Below the pieces are notes generated by a model that searched no databases, was not told the DNA's origin, and worked only from the letters and a program-made list of their open reading frames with translations. A stretch of DNA of 64,000 nt from a virus, in the IMG/VR virus record IMGVR_UViG_3300028025_002058, positions 1 through 64,000 of that record; one strand, written 5' to 3'. The translations under genes were made by a program, and so were the position numbers. Below are positions 19,618-27,442 of this stretch, one piece after another (within the stretch, counting starts at the first letter, position 1; each line of letters starts with the position of its first letter).

Positions 19618-22346
19618 TTTCTACCTCCTCGTGAACCTGGTGAATTGGCACCTGAAGCGCCTCCACCAGAACTTCCTCCGCCTCCTGTGCCACCTCCCGT
19701 GGCTCCTCCTGTGGCAACTGCTGCTGCGTTAATTGCAGCACCTGCTGCAACTACTGTAGCAACAACCATATCTGTTGCTTCTTCTCTTTCTTCATCTGAC
19801 ATATCTGCGCCTATACTTCCAAATGCGGCTAATGCTGCTGCTGGATTAGTAAACAATTCTTCTACAAGTGCTCCTGGGTTCTGTAATAATTCTACTTGTG
19901 CTGCAACTGCTGCGGTAATTACAACTGCATTTCCATTTTCATCAGTTCTAACATCTACTGGGGTTGCAGGTGGTAGATCTTTATATTCAATTCCAGATGC
20001 TTTTATATCCGCAGAGCTTACTGCTTCTCCTGGCTTTAAATCTTCAATCAATGTATTGACTACTGCATCTTTTTGTTCTTCAGTTAATTCTTTACCTTCT
20101 TTAGCATCTTCTATTGCTTTATCAAGGGCTTCCTTCTCTGCTTCTTTTGCTTCTGCCTCTGCCTTTAATTTATCTGCCTCTGCTTGCTTAGCCTCTGCTT
20201 CAGCTTTTGCATTTGCCTCTTCTTGTGCCTTAGCTTCTGCTTCAGCTTTTGCTTGCTCTTCTGCTTCTCTTGCAGCCTCTGCTTCTGCTTCTAATCTTTC
20301 TGCTTCCGCTTTTGCATCTGCCTCTGCTTGCTCTTTAGCTTCTTGTTCTGCTTTTGCTGCAGCCTCTTCTGCTGCTAAACGATCTGCCTCTGCTTTAGCT
20401 GCTGCTTCCTCAGCAGCAACTCTATCTGCTTCTGCTTTAGCCGCTGCTTCAGCGGCTGCCTTTGCTTGTGCAGCAGCCTGCGCTGCTGCTTGTTCTGCTG
20501 CTCTTGCTTGTGCTTCTGCATACTCTGCCTCTGCTGCTGCTTGCGCTGCTGCGGCTTCTGCTGCTGCATTTGCTGCTGCTTGCGCTGCTGCTTGTTGCTC
20601 TGCATAATAATTTGTAGTAACCTGTGCAGCATTTGTCATTGCAGTTACCGCTTCATTAACTTTTGTTGTTGCCGTATTCGCAAGGGAGTCTGCTGCTTGA
20701 ACTGCAATTGTTAGGTTTTGATTCGCAGTTGTTAGGTTTTGCTGCTCAGTTGTTAAGTTTGTCTGAGCGGTTGTGAGGCTTGTTTGGGCTACTGTTAGGT
20801 TTTGTTGTAGTGTATTTAGTATAGCTGTGTCGGTAGCTAATGTTTGTTTAGCAGTATTTAGTGTATTTATTTGCTGGGGTGTAGCTGAAGATGTAGAAAA
20901 TTCAGAAGCTGGAATAACTTCCCACCCTGATCCTGTATATCTCATTAAAGATACTGCAGCTCCACCACCGTTTTCGTAATACCACATTTCAAAAGTCTTT
21001 GATATACCAGCCGTTGTCTGAACGTCAGCGGTGGATCCTCCACCACCTTTATCTACCCAGTCATTAATCACAAGCTGTCCGTCAAGATATAGTTTTACGC
21101 CGTCATCTGCTGGTGCTGTTATATACTGTGTTCCTGTAGTTTGTGGTGTCCATAAACCGTCCCATTTAACTTGAAAATCTTCTGTGACTGTAGTCTGTGT
21201 TGTTTTGGTTACTGATATATTGTCTACAATGTAGTAGTCAGCATCTTTTACAATTGTAACTTTATCAATATTTGTTCCAGTTACTGTTTCTGTTGATGTA
21301 TATCCACTAGCCATATTATCTGAGCTTACGTTATTTTCCATTACGCTTGTGCTTGTAGTACCATCTGCATTTATTGTAATAATACTAGTATCACCATTTT
21401 TAGCATAAACACCCATAGTAACTTGTGTTACTGTTCCAGTGTTAGATGGGTTTACATCAATAACAACATTTTCTGAAGGGTTAATTATTGTAAGTGCTGA
21501 TCCACTAACAACATCTGTTTTCCCAGCAGAGTCTGACCAGTTGCCTCCTATAGAAACACCACCAACAGGTTCTACTGAAACAACTGTGGCTGTTCCATTT
21601 GCAAATGTTTCTGTTACCGTAGTGGTTCCACCATTTACTGTTGGCCCTCCGCTACCCCATTGCTCATTAATACCATTCGTATCTTTTCCAGTATAAACAA
21701 CTGTTCCTCCCTGAGATGGAGACCCTGCTGTTCCTGGATTGCTATAAATAGTTATATTTAATCCAGGTGATGTATTTGAATCAACTACTGCTTGTGCTGC
21801 TGCTACAGCAGATTGATCTGAAGCAACTACTGCTGTTTGAGATTCAACTGCTGATGTTGCTGTAGTAACTGTTGCTGTAGATGACTCAACAACTGTTGTT
21901 GCTTGTGCAACTACCGCCGTTTGTGATTCAACAGCCGATGCTGCTGTTGTTGCAACTTGTACTGCTGTCTCTGCAGACTGTATAGCCGTTGTAGCTTCTT
22001 GTACTTTTACTGTAGCATCTGCTACGGCAGTAGCAATCGGCTCTTGTGTTGTTGCAATTGTTGCGGCTTGCTCTGTTGTTGTATTAGGAACATTTGCCTG
22101 AATTGTAGTAGTGATTGCTGCTGCCTGTGTTTCAGCTGCCTGTTGCAATGTTGTTTCTGCTGTTTCAACTTTTGTTGCAACTGTCTCAACTGTAACAGGA
22201 GTGGTTGCTGTGGCGGTATCTGAAGAAGGGTTAGACGGTGTTACTTGAACTGTTGGCTCATCAGCGTTTGCTACGCTTGGCCCAAAAAGGAAAAGCCAGC
22301 CAATTATAAAAAGGCTGGTTAAAAAGTACTTAAACTTTCTAGTCAA
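19611..22346 (-). CDS. Giant exported PA14-domain protein with Ala-rich coil (911 aa), TTG start
   Basis: Signal peptide MTRKFKYFLTSLFIIGWLFL ending ANADEP. Residues about 60-190 are Thr/Val/Ala repeats with a duplicated SAVESQTAVVA unit. A PA14-like carbohydrate-binding domain follows (DFQVKWDGLWTPQTTGTQYI, DDGVKLYLDGQLVINDWVDK, WYYENGGGAAVSL). Then a TolA-like Ala/Glu/Lys coil (about 570-760) and a Gly/Ser-rich end. TTG 22346 has AGGAG eight bases upstream and a 5' hairpin. Host-surface glycan binding is likely; virion or cell surface location is open. Confidence 0.7.
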   Translation of the reverse strand: MTRKFKYFLTSLFIIGWLFLFGPSVANADEPTVQVTPSNPSSDTATATTPVTVETVATKVETAETTLQQAAETQAAAITTTIQANVPNTTTEQAATIATTQEPIATAVADATVKVQEATTAIQSAETAVQVATTAASAVESQTAVVAQATTVVESSTATVTTATSAVESQTAVVASDQSAVAAAQAVVDSNTSPGLNITIYSNPGTAGSPSQGGTVVYTGKDTNGINEQWGSGGPTVNGGTTTVTETFANGTATVVSVEPVGGVSIGGNWSDSAGKTDVVSGSALTIINPSENVVIDVNPSNTGTVTQVTMGVYAKNGDTSIITINADGTTSTSVMENNVSSDNMASGYTSTETVTGTNIDKVTIVKDADYYIVDNISVTKTTQTTVTEDFQVKWDGLWTPQTTGTQYITAPADDGVKLYLDGQLVINDWVDKGGGGSTADVQTTAGISKTFEMWYYENGGGAAVSLMRYTGSGWEVIPASEFSTSSATPQQINTLNTAKQTLATDTAILNTLQQNLTVAQTSLTTAQTNLTTEQQNLTTANQNLTIAVQAADSLANTATTKVNEAVTAMTNAAQVTTNYYAEQQAAAQAAANAAAEAAAAQAAAEAEYAEAQARAAEQAAAQAAAQAKAAAEAAAKAEADRVAAEEAAAKAEADRLAAEEAAAKAEQEAKEQAEADAKAEAERLEAEAEAAREAEEQAKAEAEAKAQEEANAKAEAEAKQAEADKLKAEAEAKEAEKEALDKAIEDAKEGKELTEEQKDAVVNTLIEDLKPGEAVSSADIKASGIEYKDLPPATPVDVRTDENGNAVVITAAVAAQVELLQNPGALVEELFTNPAAALAAFGSIGADMSDEEREEATDMVVATVVAAGAAINAAAVATGGATGGGTGGGGSSGGGASGANSPGSRGGRKW

Positions 22347-22357
22347 CTAGGTATCTC

Positions 22358-22395
22358 CTAAGTAATGCAATATCTTTGCTTACTTAGTAATTATA
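22358..22395 (-). promoter_or_regulatory. Extended -10 promoter and 5' hairpin of the PA14 gene
   Basis: Reverse strand TGC-TATAAT with -10 at 22395-22390; the transcript would begin at a hairpin CTAAGTAAGCA/TGC-TTACTTAG (22387-22358) that abuts the GGAG ribosome site. It may stabilise the mRNA or tune translation. Confidence 0.55.
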
Positions 22396-22413
22396 GCAGA
22401 ATGTTAGTTTAAA

Positions 22414-22599
22414 CTACTTAGGATTATCTGTTTTATAAAAACCAGAACCGTTAAACTTAATACCAAATGATCCGTAATGTCTTTGTAATCTTTTACCGCA
22501 TTCATTGCATAGATAGTTTGGTTCAACAGAAGTTATAGATCTTTCTTTAGACACAATGTCTTCTGGTGAACATTCGCATTTGTATTCGTATATTGGCAT
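22414..22599 (-). CDS. FmdB-type zinc-ribbon protein (61 aa)
   Basis: MPIYEYKCEC...YLCNECGKRLQRH is the FmdB (CxxC zinc ribbon) family signature; the ending IKFNGSGFYKTD is highly typical of actinobacterial members. The first site reads CEC, so one Cys pair is altered. Predicted regulatory or metal-binding protein. SD AAAGGA before ATG 22599, inside a structured leader. Confidence 0.8.
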   Translation of the reverse strand: MPIYEYKCECSPEDIVSKERSITSVEPNYLCNECGKRLQRHYGSFGIKFNGSGFYKTDNPK

Positions 22600-22602
22600 A
22601 AC

Positions 22603-22713
22603 CGTCCTTTAATAATAAGGAGCAGTTTATACACTTGCTCAGGTGTATCCTGCGGGTAGCGGCCCGCATATAATCTGCGACTCCCCAGTGACGGGGTGCA
22701 GACTACTATTATA
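22603..22713 (-). promoter_or_regulatory. Riboswitch-like leader with H-type pseudoknot ahead of the FmdB gene
   Basis: Reverse strand: TATAAT (22713-22708); nested stem TCTGC/GCAGA with CCCC/GGGG inside (22702-22674); hairpin GCGGG/CCCGC (22667-22652); hairpin ATACAC/GTGTAT (22648-22629) whose loop GAGCA pairs with downstream TGCTC (22624-22620), an H-type pseudoknot. The overlapping TCCTT (22621-22617) can instead pair with AAGGA of the SD (22609-22605). The two pairings compete, as in translational riboswitches. No known class is recognised. Confidence 0.5.
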
Positions 22714-22716
22714 CTA

Positions 22717-23136
22717 TTATTTGATTTTGATGGTCTTTGGCTTTTTGTCTTCAGGTACAATCCTAATAATATTAATATTAAGCATACCGTCCTTTAGAGA
22801 TGCACTAGATACTTCCATGTACTCTCCAAGCGCAAATGACCTTGTGAATTTACGTGCAGCAATTCCCTTATGCAAAACTTCTGCATCTGTGACTTCAGTA
22901 ATTTCTCCAGAGATAACCAGTGTTCCGTTATCTACAGATAGATTAATGTCTTCTTTTGTGAATCCTGCAACCGCAAGAGATACCTGATATGTATCTTCGT
23001 CTAGCTTTAATACGTCATATGGGGGATACGATTGGCGTGATGCAGCATTATGCACGTTAGCCATTCTTTCAATTTCACGATTAAAGCCAATAAAAAATGG
23101 GTCCTTAAAAAGGTCCCATGTATATGTTGTTACCAT
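22717..23136 (-). CDS. HSP20 small heat-shock protein (139 aa)
   Basis: Alpha-crystallin domain: PPYDVLKLDEDTYQVSLAVA, GFTKEDINLSVDNGTLVISGE, KFTRSFALGEYMEV with the A-x-x-x-GML-like SASLKDGMLNI loop, and a C-terminal IKI tail in place of IxI. Chaperone holdase that keeps unfolded proteins soluble. Length usual for IbpA-like proteins. SD AAGGAGG sits in a possible temperature-sensitive hairpin. Phage HSP20 genes are known in several T4-like phages. Confidence 0.88.
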   Translation of the reverse strand: MVTTYTWDLFKDPFFIGFNREIERMANVHNAASRQSYPPYDVLKLDEDTYQVSLAVAGFTKEDINLSVDNGTLVISGEITEVTDAEVLHKGIAARKFTRSFALGEYMEVSSASLKDGMLNINIIRIVPEDKKPKTIKIK

Positions 23137-23137
23137 T

Positions 23138-23160
23138 TTATTCCTCCTTCAAGCGAATAA
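23138..23160 (-). promoter_or_regulatory. Possible RNA-thermometer hairpin at the hsp20 ribosome site
   Basis: Reverse strand TTATTC (23160-23155) pairs with GAATAA (23143-23138), six A/T-rich pairs enclosing the SD AAGGAGG. An upstream hairpin GGA.CCC/GGG.TCC lies at 23190-23172. Weak stem near the SD fits a ROSE-type switch, but this is by eye. Confidence 0.35.
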
Positions 23161-23211
23161 GTTAATTTATAGGACCCCTTATGGGCATCCTATAATAATT
23201 ATATCATAATT

Positions 23212-23535
23212 TTAATTGTCTGGAATTTCAGGAATATCTATTTCGATCAGCCCTTTTTCCTTAGCTAGCCTTTGTCCTTCTGGGCTTAAGTGTATTGTTG
23301 CTTCTAGATTTTCATCATATTCAACTTCTACTAGTCCTGCTTCATATAATTCCATAAGAGACTTATCAACATATTCAATATGAGACTGCCAAAGCTCTGG
23401 TGCGATATCCTTAGCGTTTTCGCTTATAGCAAATATCATTTCACCGCTTTCATCTATTCCTTCAAGAGAGACTGCGCCAATCTCCAAGTAATAAGCAAGT
23501 CTTGAATCTGCGTCGTCTTCTTCGTCTTCGTACAT
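23212..23535 (-). CDS. Acidic hypothetical protein (107 aa)
   Basis: Strongly acidic N-terminus (MYEDEEDDADSRLAYYLE), then a winged-helix-like helical centre (HIEYVDKSLMELYEAGLVEV) and LSPEGQRLAKEKG. The YEAGLVE-beta-LSPEG layout resembles winged HTH proteins. Role unknown. tRNA-Met lies 13 bases upstream of it. Confidence 0.6.
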   Translation of the reverse strand: MYEDEEDDADSRLAYYLEIGAVSLEGIDESGEMIFAISENAKDIAPELWQSHIEYVDKSLMELYEAGLVEVEYDENLEATIHLSPEGQRLAKEKGLIEIDIPEIPDN

Positions 23536-23547
23536 GCCTCTCCTTTG

Positions 23548-23621
23548 TGCGACAAGTAGGACTTGAACCTACGATTACCGAATTATGAGTTCGGGGCTTT
23601 AACCAACTAAGCTATTGTCGC
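23548..23621 (-). tRNA. tRNA-Met (anticodon CAT)
   Basis: Reverse strand acceptor GCGACAA (23621-23615) pairs with TTGTCGC; anticodon stem CCGAA/TTCGG holds loop CTCATAA with anticodon CAT; T arm GTAGG-TTCAAGT-CCTAC. Discriminator A at 23548. Elongator Met is likely; a lysidine-modified Ile2 tRNA cannot be excluded. Confidence 0.92.
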
Positions 23622-23629
23622 TTAGTAGT

Positions 23630-23881
23630 CTATTGTAACGTTCCATCTTCATTTTTGTCAATAGTTTCTTCTACTAACTGCTGGACATAATCAGAAAAAT
23701 GTTTTCTAATACTTCCTGTTGGTCGTGAGCCTATTGTTTTCCATATTCTTTTGTATTCAACTACATTAGCAAATGTAGTTGGGCATATTGGTACTCCATT
23801 ATATTCCTTTAATACTGTTGGTAGAGGTACGTGTTTACCACAGCACTTACATTCTTTTGCTTTTTCTTGATATATACTCAT
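23630..23881 (-). CDS. Zinc-finger-like hypothetical protein next to terminase (83 aa)
   Basis: ATG 23881 overlaps the terminase stop (ATGA). KECKCCGKHVPLPTVLKEYNG and VPICPTTF give a Cys trio and a later Cys, a probable zinc site. The rest is basic. Many phages encode a small HNH or zinc protein beside terminase; no HNH motif is visible here. Confidence 0.6.
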   Translation of the reverse strand: MSIYQEKAKECKCCGKHVPLPTVLKEYNGVPICPTTFANVVEYKRIWKTIGSRPTGSIRKHFSDYVQQLVEETIDKNEDGTLQ

Positions 23882-25677
23882 ACTATTTCCATTCCGTCTA
23901 GTAAGTCTGCTAACCTTTGTGGCATTCTTGGTGGTCTGATCATATTTGTCACTACAGTATCCTCTTCTTCTCTGTCCCACTTTAGAGAGCTATATGTGTG
24001 GATATCTATCTCTTCATTATTTTGTGGCCTACTTCTACTAATTGCATTAAATATAGAACCGCAAACAGCATCCGCTAAGTCTTTAGATCCCTTTCTAGGG
24101 TGATCTACTCTATCTCTCATAATTTTAAGCTGAAGCAATTCGTCTATAAGCAATGGTATATGTGGACCATCAAGTCTATCCTCTGCGACAACCATAGCCA
24201 TATCATCATAATGCTTTTTAGCAACAGACAAAGTTTCAGTATTAATTCCATACTGCTTCAATTGCTGCATCATATCATGAGAGTTCCAACGGTCAAATGT
24301 ACAAACTCTAACTTTAAATCCCTTAGATCTAAGTGATAGAATATAATCTTTAACTTCTGTAAAGTCAACTGATTTATCTGGAGTAGGAGTCCAATATCTT
24401 ACAACATCTACTTCAACAATAGGGGCTGGTTGAGAGTAAGTATCAGTTACCTTAACGTTAACCCACTTCTTAACGTGTGACATTGCAACTGCACAATGGT
24501 CATGCTTCTGAGCAAGGTCTACGTGAATAAAATATTCTTTATCTGGATCTGGTGCGAACCACTCTTCAAATCTTCCAAAATTATCTACGGCAATTGCCAT
24601 ATTACTAAAAGCTTTTTCAATCTTCTCTCTTGATTTAAAGAATGCATCTATGGCTTCTGAGGGCATGCAGGCAAATCTTCCTAGAGCATCTGGGGCATTC
24701 TTATAAAAAGCTACCTTAAAATCATCAATTTTTCTTACTGGGTTTACTTCCCATGTTGGCCTTTTAAGGGCATACATCTTGGGATACTTATAAGAGATGA
24801 TATGATCTTCTTCCCACTCAATATCAAATTCGTTACCCTCTGTGCCATCTGGAAGATCTTCATCTAATTTAAAATGATGGGTTCTAGTAATAACTTCTTT
24901 CTCTGCCACAACATCGTCGTATCTTTGCTGGATATAGTCATTCTTGTATCTAGGGAATGAAAGTAATATTACCTTACCAAAGTCTGGGAAACGAGAGTCT
25001 ACCGAAGCCCTATACATATCATATATAGCCCCACCAGTTTTAGCCTGCTCATGCCCAGTAGTATTTTCTGTGGCGAAGCCTGAGATCTCGTCTAGGATAA
25101 TGACAATAACGTTATAACCTTCCCAAGCTTCTCTTTCTGAGTGGCCTGAGTGAACTGTTATAGACTTATCAAATTTCATTTCAGAAGCCTTTGGCTCATA
25201 CTTTCCAGCAAACCATGGGGACTTATCTATTCGTGTTTTAAATCCTTTAAAGAAAACATTGTTAGCCTGTTGTGAGTTAATAGCAATATTAATAATATCA
25301 ATTGAGTCGCCAGGAGGTTTACCATAATATGTTGCTGGGTCTTTTAAGCATAATAGTAAATATACTATATAGGCAACTGATATTGTAGAGCAGTAATCTT
25401 TTCCAGAACCTTTACCTAGCTGGGCAACAACCTCATTGGCTGTTTGCTTAAACATTCTTCTGCCTTCGTCTTCGCCAAACAACTTGATCAGCGTTGACTC
25501 TTTATAAATCTGCGAACTCTTTTCAATAAGAGTATACTGGTATTCAGATAAAGGTGGTAGCCCTAGATAGTCTGGACTCTGTACAAATGTACGCAAGTCA
25601 ACTGGGCGTTCATCAAACTCTTCACCATCCAGTATATCGATAAGATCATTGAAATTAAGGTCCACTAACTTCCTCAA
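23878..25677 (-). CDS. Terminase large subunit (599 aa)
   Basis: Packaging ATPase-nuclease. Walker A VVAQLGKGSGKDY (about residue 85), Walker B VIVIILDEISGF (about 190), coupling region and a C-terminal RNase H-like nuclease starting FIHVDLAQKHDHCAVAMS with later Asp residues in VCTFDRWNSHDM and GSKDLADAVCGS. Length is normal. It lies between the tRNA-Met and the 179-residue putative small subunit, far from the capsid genes in this window. Confidence 0.9.
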   Translation of the reverse strand: MRKLVDLNFNDLIDILDGEEFDERPVDLRTFVQSPDYLGLPPLSEYQYTLIEKSSQIYKESTLIKLFGEDEGRRMFKQTANEVVAQLGKGSGKDYCSTISVAYIVYLLLCLKDPATYYGKPPGDSIDIINIAINSQQANNVFFKGFKTRIDKSPWFAGKYEPKASEMKFDKSITVHSGHSEREAWEGYNVIVIILDEISGFATENTTGHEQAKTGGAIYDMYRASVDSRFPDFGKVILLSFPRYKNDYIQQRYDDVVAEKEVITRTHHFKLDEDLPDGTEGNEFDIEWEEDHIISYKYPKMYALKRPTWEVNPVRKIDDFKVAFYKNAPDALGRFACMPSEAIDAFFKSREKIEKAFSNMAIAVDNFGRFEEWFAPDPDKEYFIHVDLAQKHDHCAVAMSHVKKWVNVKVTDTYSQPAPIVEVDVVRYWTPTPDKSVDFTEVKDYILSLRSKGFKVRVCTFDRWNSHDMMQQLKQYGINTETLSVAKKHYDDMAMVVAEDRLDGPHIPLLIDELLQLKIMRDRVDHPRKGSKDLADAVCGSIFNAISRSRPQNNEEIDIHTYSSLKWDREEEDTVVTNMIRPPRMPQRLADLLDGMEIV

Positions 25678-26194
25678 CTATCTCTATAGGCTCTACGATT
25701 CCTGTAATCTGAGATAATCTTTTTGCAACATCCATCTTACATTTTGGACATGTAGCAGTAACTTCTTTTAGAATCTTTACAAGAATATCCTGCTTACGCT
25801 CCGTATCAGCAATTTGTGTGGCAAGCTCTGCGTTATCTAGTAGACCTATCTCTTGAAGCATGCCTATTCTTTTGCCTTCAATATCAGCAATTATTTTAAG
25901 GGCTGTAGCCTTAACGTTTAGTTGTCCCGCCTGATCTGCATCTTCTACGGTTTTCCAGGCTTCTTTAATAAGCATGGCGTAGTGACGGTCTGCTCCTGAG
26001 ATAGCCTCTTTAGCCCTGTCACGGGCCGCTGTGTCGTTGTGAACAACGCTCTTCCACTCATCTATCAACTCAACCACTTCGGCTCTCTTGAAGCCCGTTA
26101 TGGTGGCGATTTGGGTAGGGTTGCTTCCCTTGAGTAGTTCTGAGACTACTACGTTCATGCGATCAAAATGATCGGCTAATTCAATTTCAGACAT
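25655..26194 (-). CDS. Putative terminase small subunit (179 aa)
   Basis: N-terminal helix-turn-helix (SELLKGSNPTQIATITGFKR) then a long helical oligomerisation region and a late CPKC pair. It overlaps the large-subunit gene by 23 bases, the typical arrangement, and would recognise the packaging site. Leaderless promoter ahead of ATG 26194. Assigned by position and HTH rather than clear homology. Confidence 0.65.
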   Translation of the reverse strand: MSEIELADHFDRMNVVVSELLKGSNPTQIATITGFKRAEVVELIDEWKSVVHNDTAARDRAKEAISGADRHYAMLIKEAWKTVEDADQAGQLNVKATALKIIADIEGKRIGMLQEIGLLDNAELATQIADTERKQDILVKILKEVTATCPKCKMDVAKRLSQITGIVEPIEIVEEVSGP

Positions 26195-26230
26195 ATATTA
26201 GAGTATACTCTTAGTCGACTAAAAAATCAA
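26194..26230 (-). promoter_or_regulatory. Leaderless promoter of the terminase genes
   Basis: Reverse strand TTGATT (26230-26225), 17-base spacer, TATACT (26207-26202), seven bases to ATG 26194. The -10 lies in the palindrome AGAGTATACTCT. Confidence 0.72.
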
Positions 26231-26550
26231 CTGGATTTGGCTATTTTATATAGAACTAGATACCCTATTAAATCATCAATGTCATTATCCCCAGCAAATC
26301 CCTGGTTATTCTTAACTCTATTTAATTTATCATCAATACGAACCTTTAATTGCTCTGTCGCATCTGTTGTTGAGAATATTCTAATTGGGTTTAAAGCTGA
26401 GTCTCCGTATGAGATATTCTTGTCAATAAGCATATGAGCAATCTCATGGCATGCCCCCCATATTTTACTGCCAGATGGGGCACCTACGGAGTGTAAATAT
26501 AGATCTGAACACTTAAATTCTGATACATCTTGAAATACTGGTCTTAACAT
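26227..26550 (-). CDS. DUF6378/DUF1599-like phage protein (107 aa)
   Basis: DKNISYGDSALNPIRIFSTT followed by LKVRIDDKLNRVKN and DDIDDLIGYLVLYKIA matches the phage family tentatively tied to nucleotide metabolism or base modification (Nmad-like, MazG-like helices with E/D residues). ATG 26550 overlaps the methyltransferase stop by one base. Confidence 0.6.
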   Translation of the reverse strand: MLRPVFQDVSEFKCSDLYLHSVGAPSGSKIWGACHEIAHMLIDKNISYGDSALNPIRIFSTTDATEQLKVRIDDKLNRVKNNQGFAGDNDIDDLIGYLVLYKIAKSS

Positions 26551-27299
26551 TATCTTCTCCTTAACAGAACGTTTACAACATCATGCTGTTTAATTCTTTC
26601 AAATGAAGCCGCTTCTCCATTTAAAAACTCCATAGTGTATTTATCATTTAATTGTACTAAAAATTCGTCTGGTTGTCCAGAGCCTAATTCAACTACAATT
26701 AATGGACATTCCCATGCCGCATCTGAGAATCCTTCAAATACAAATCTTTCATGACCTTCCACATCTATCTTCATGAAATCAACCTTGTCAGCATAAACAT
26801 TATCTAGTCTCTTAGCAGCAATCTCTTGAGTATAAAAGTTTCCATGCTGACCATCGTTACCTATTCTATGCTCTCCAACTATTCCAGATCCGCCAATATT
26901 CTCTTCCCAAATATTTAAAATAAGATCATCTTCTTTATCCGATAGGGCAAAAGGGTGAACAGATATAGGGGAAGACTCGTCATAAGAATTAAATGTTTTA
27001 GCAATAGAATACATATCGCACAATCTAGTTATTGGTTCAAATGCTAGAACTGAACCAGTTGGACCAGTAAGTCTTGACATAACCTCTGTAAAATAAAATA
27101 TGTTTGCTCCGATATCAAGGCAAGTCCATCCTGGCTTTATATTCTGGATCATCCACTCAGTAAGCTGTTTATCCCATACGCCACTATCTATGCAGCTACG
27201 CTGAACATACTTATCTGTTTTATCTCCAGTATAAACATAAAATGAATCTAAAACTTTACTAAAGGTAATTGATTCAATATTTCTTGGGTCTACTCTCAT
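26550..27299 (-). CDS. FkbM-family SAM-dependent methyltransferase (249 aa)
   Basis: Motif I GWTCLDIGANIFYFTEVMSR, motif II VLAFEPITRLCD, and the family's VDFMKIDVEGHERFVFEG are all present. FkbM enzymes O-methylate sugars or small molecules. In a phage it may modify a glycan or the host surface. Note Phe in place of a Gly in GANIF compared with the usual GANxG. Flanked by an HTH mini-protein and a DUF6378-like gene. Confidence 0.85.
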   Translation of the reverse strand: MRVDPRNIESITFSKVLDSFYVYTGDKTDKYVQRSCIDSGVWDKQLTEWMIQNIKPGWTCLDIGANIFYFTEVMSRLTGPTGSVLAFEPITRLCDMYSIAKTFNSYDESSPISVHPFALSDKEDDLILNIWEENIGGSGIVGEHRIGNDGQHGNFYTQEIAAKRLDNVYADKVDFMKIDVEGHERFVFEGFSDAAWECPLIVVELGSGQPDEFLVQLNDKYTMEFLNGEAASFERIKQHDVVNVLLRRR

Positions 27300-27442
27300 C
27301 TTTTTTTAATTAATCCGAACTGCTCTAGATATCTCTGTATAGTCATAGCAGAGACCCCACACTCGATTGCAATTTCTGTAACCGTTTTCTTTTGAATCAC
27401 ATACCTTCTATATAGCCATGGTTGGCTTTGATATAATTTCAT
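27296..27442 (-). CDS. HTH mini-protein (48 aa)
   Basis: ATG 27442, stop TGA 27296-27298 overlapping the next start (ATGA). WLYRRYVIQKKTVTEIAIEC then GVSAMTIQRYLEQFG is a canonical helix-turn-helix, resembling sigma region-4-like or nuclease-associated DNA readers. Single domain, basic end. Confidence 0.65.
   Translation of the reverse strand: MKLYQSQPWLYRRYVIQKKTVTEIAIECGVSAMTIQRYLEQFGLIKKR

Noticed and set aside
22603-22713. The FmdB leader as a cobalamin or preQ1 riboswitch
   Set aside because: No B12 box or preQ1 consensus could be matched by eye.
22533-22760. Reverse 75-aa ORF across the FmdB leader
   Set aside because: Covers strong RNA stems, overlaps two real genes and has no family features.
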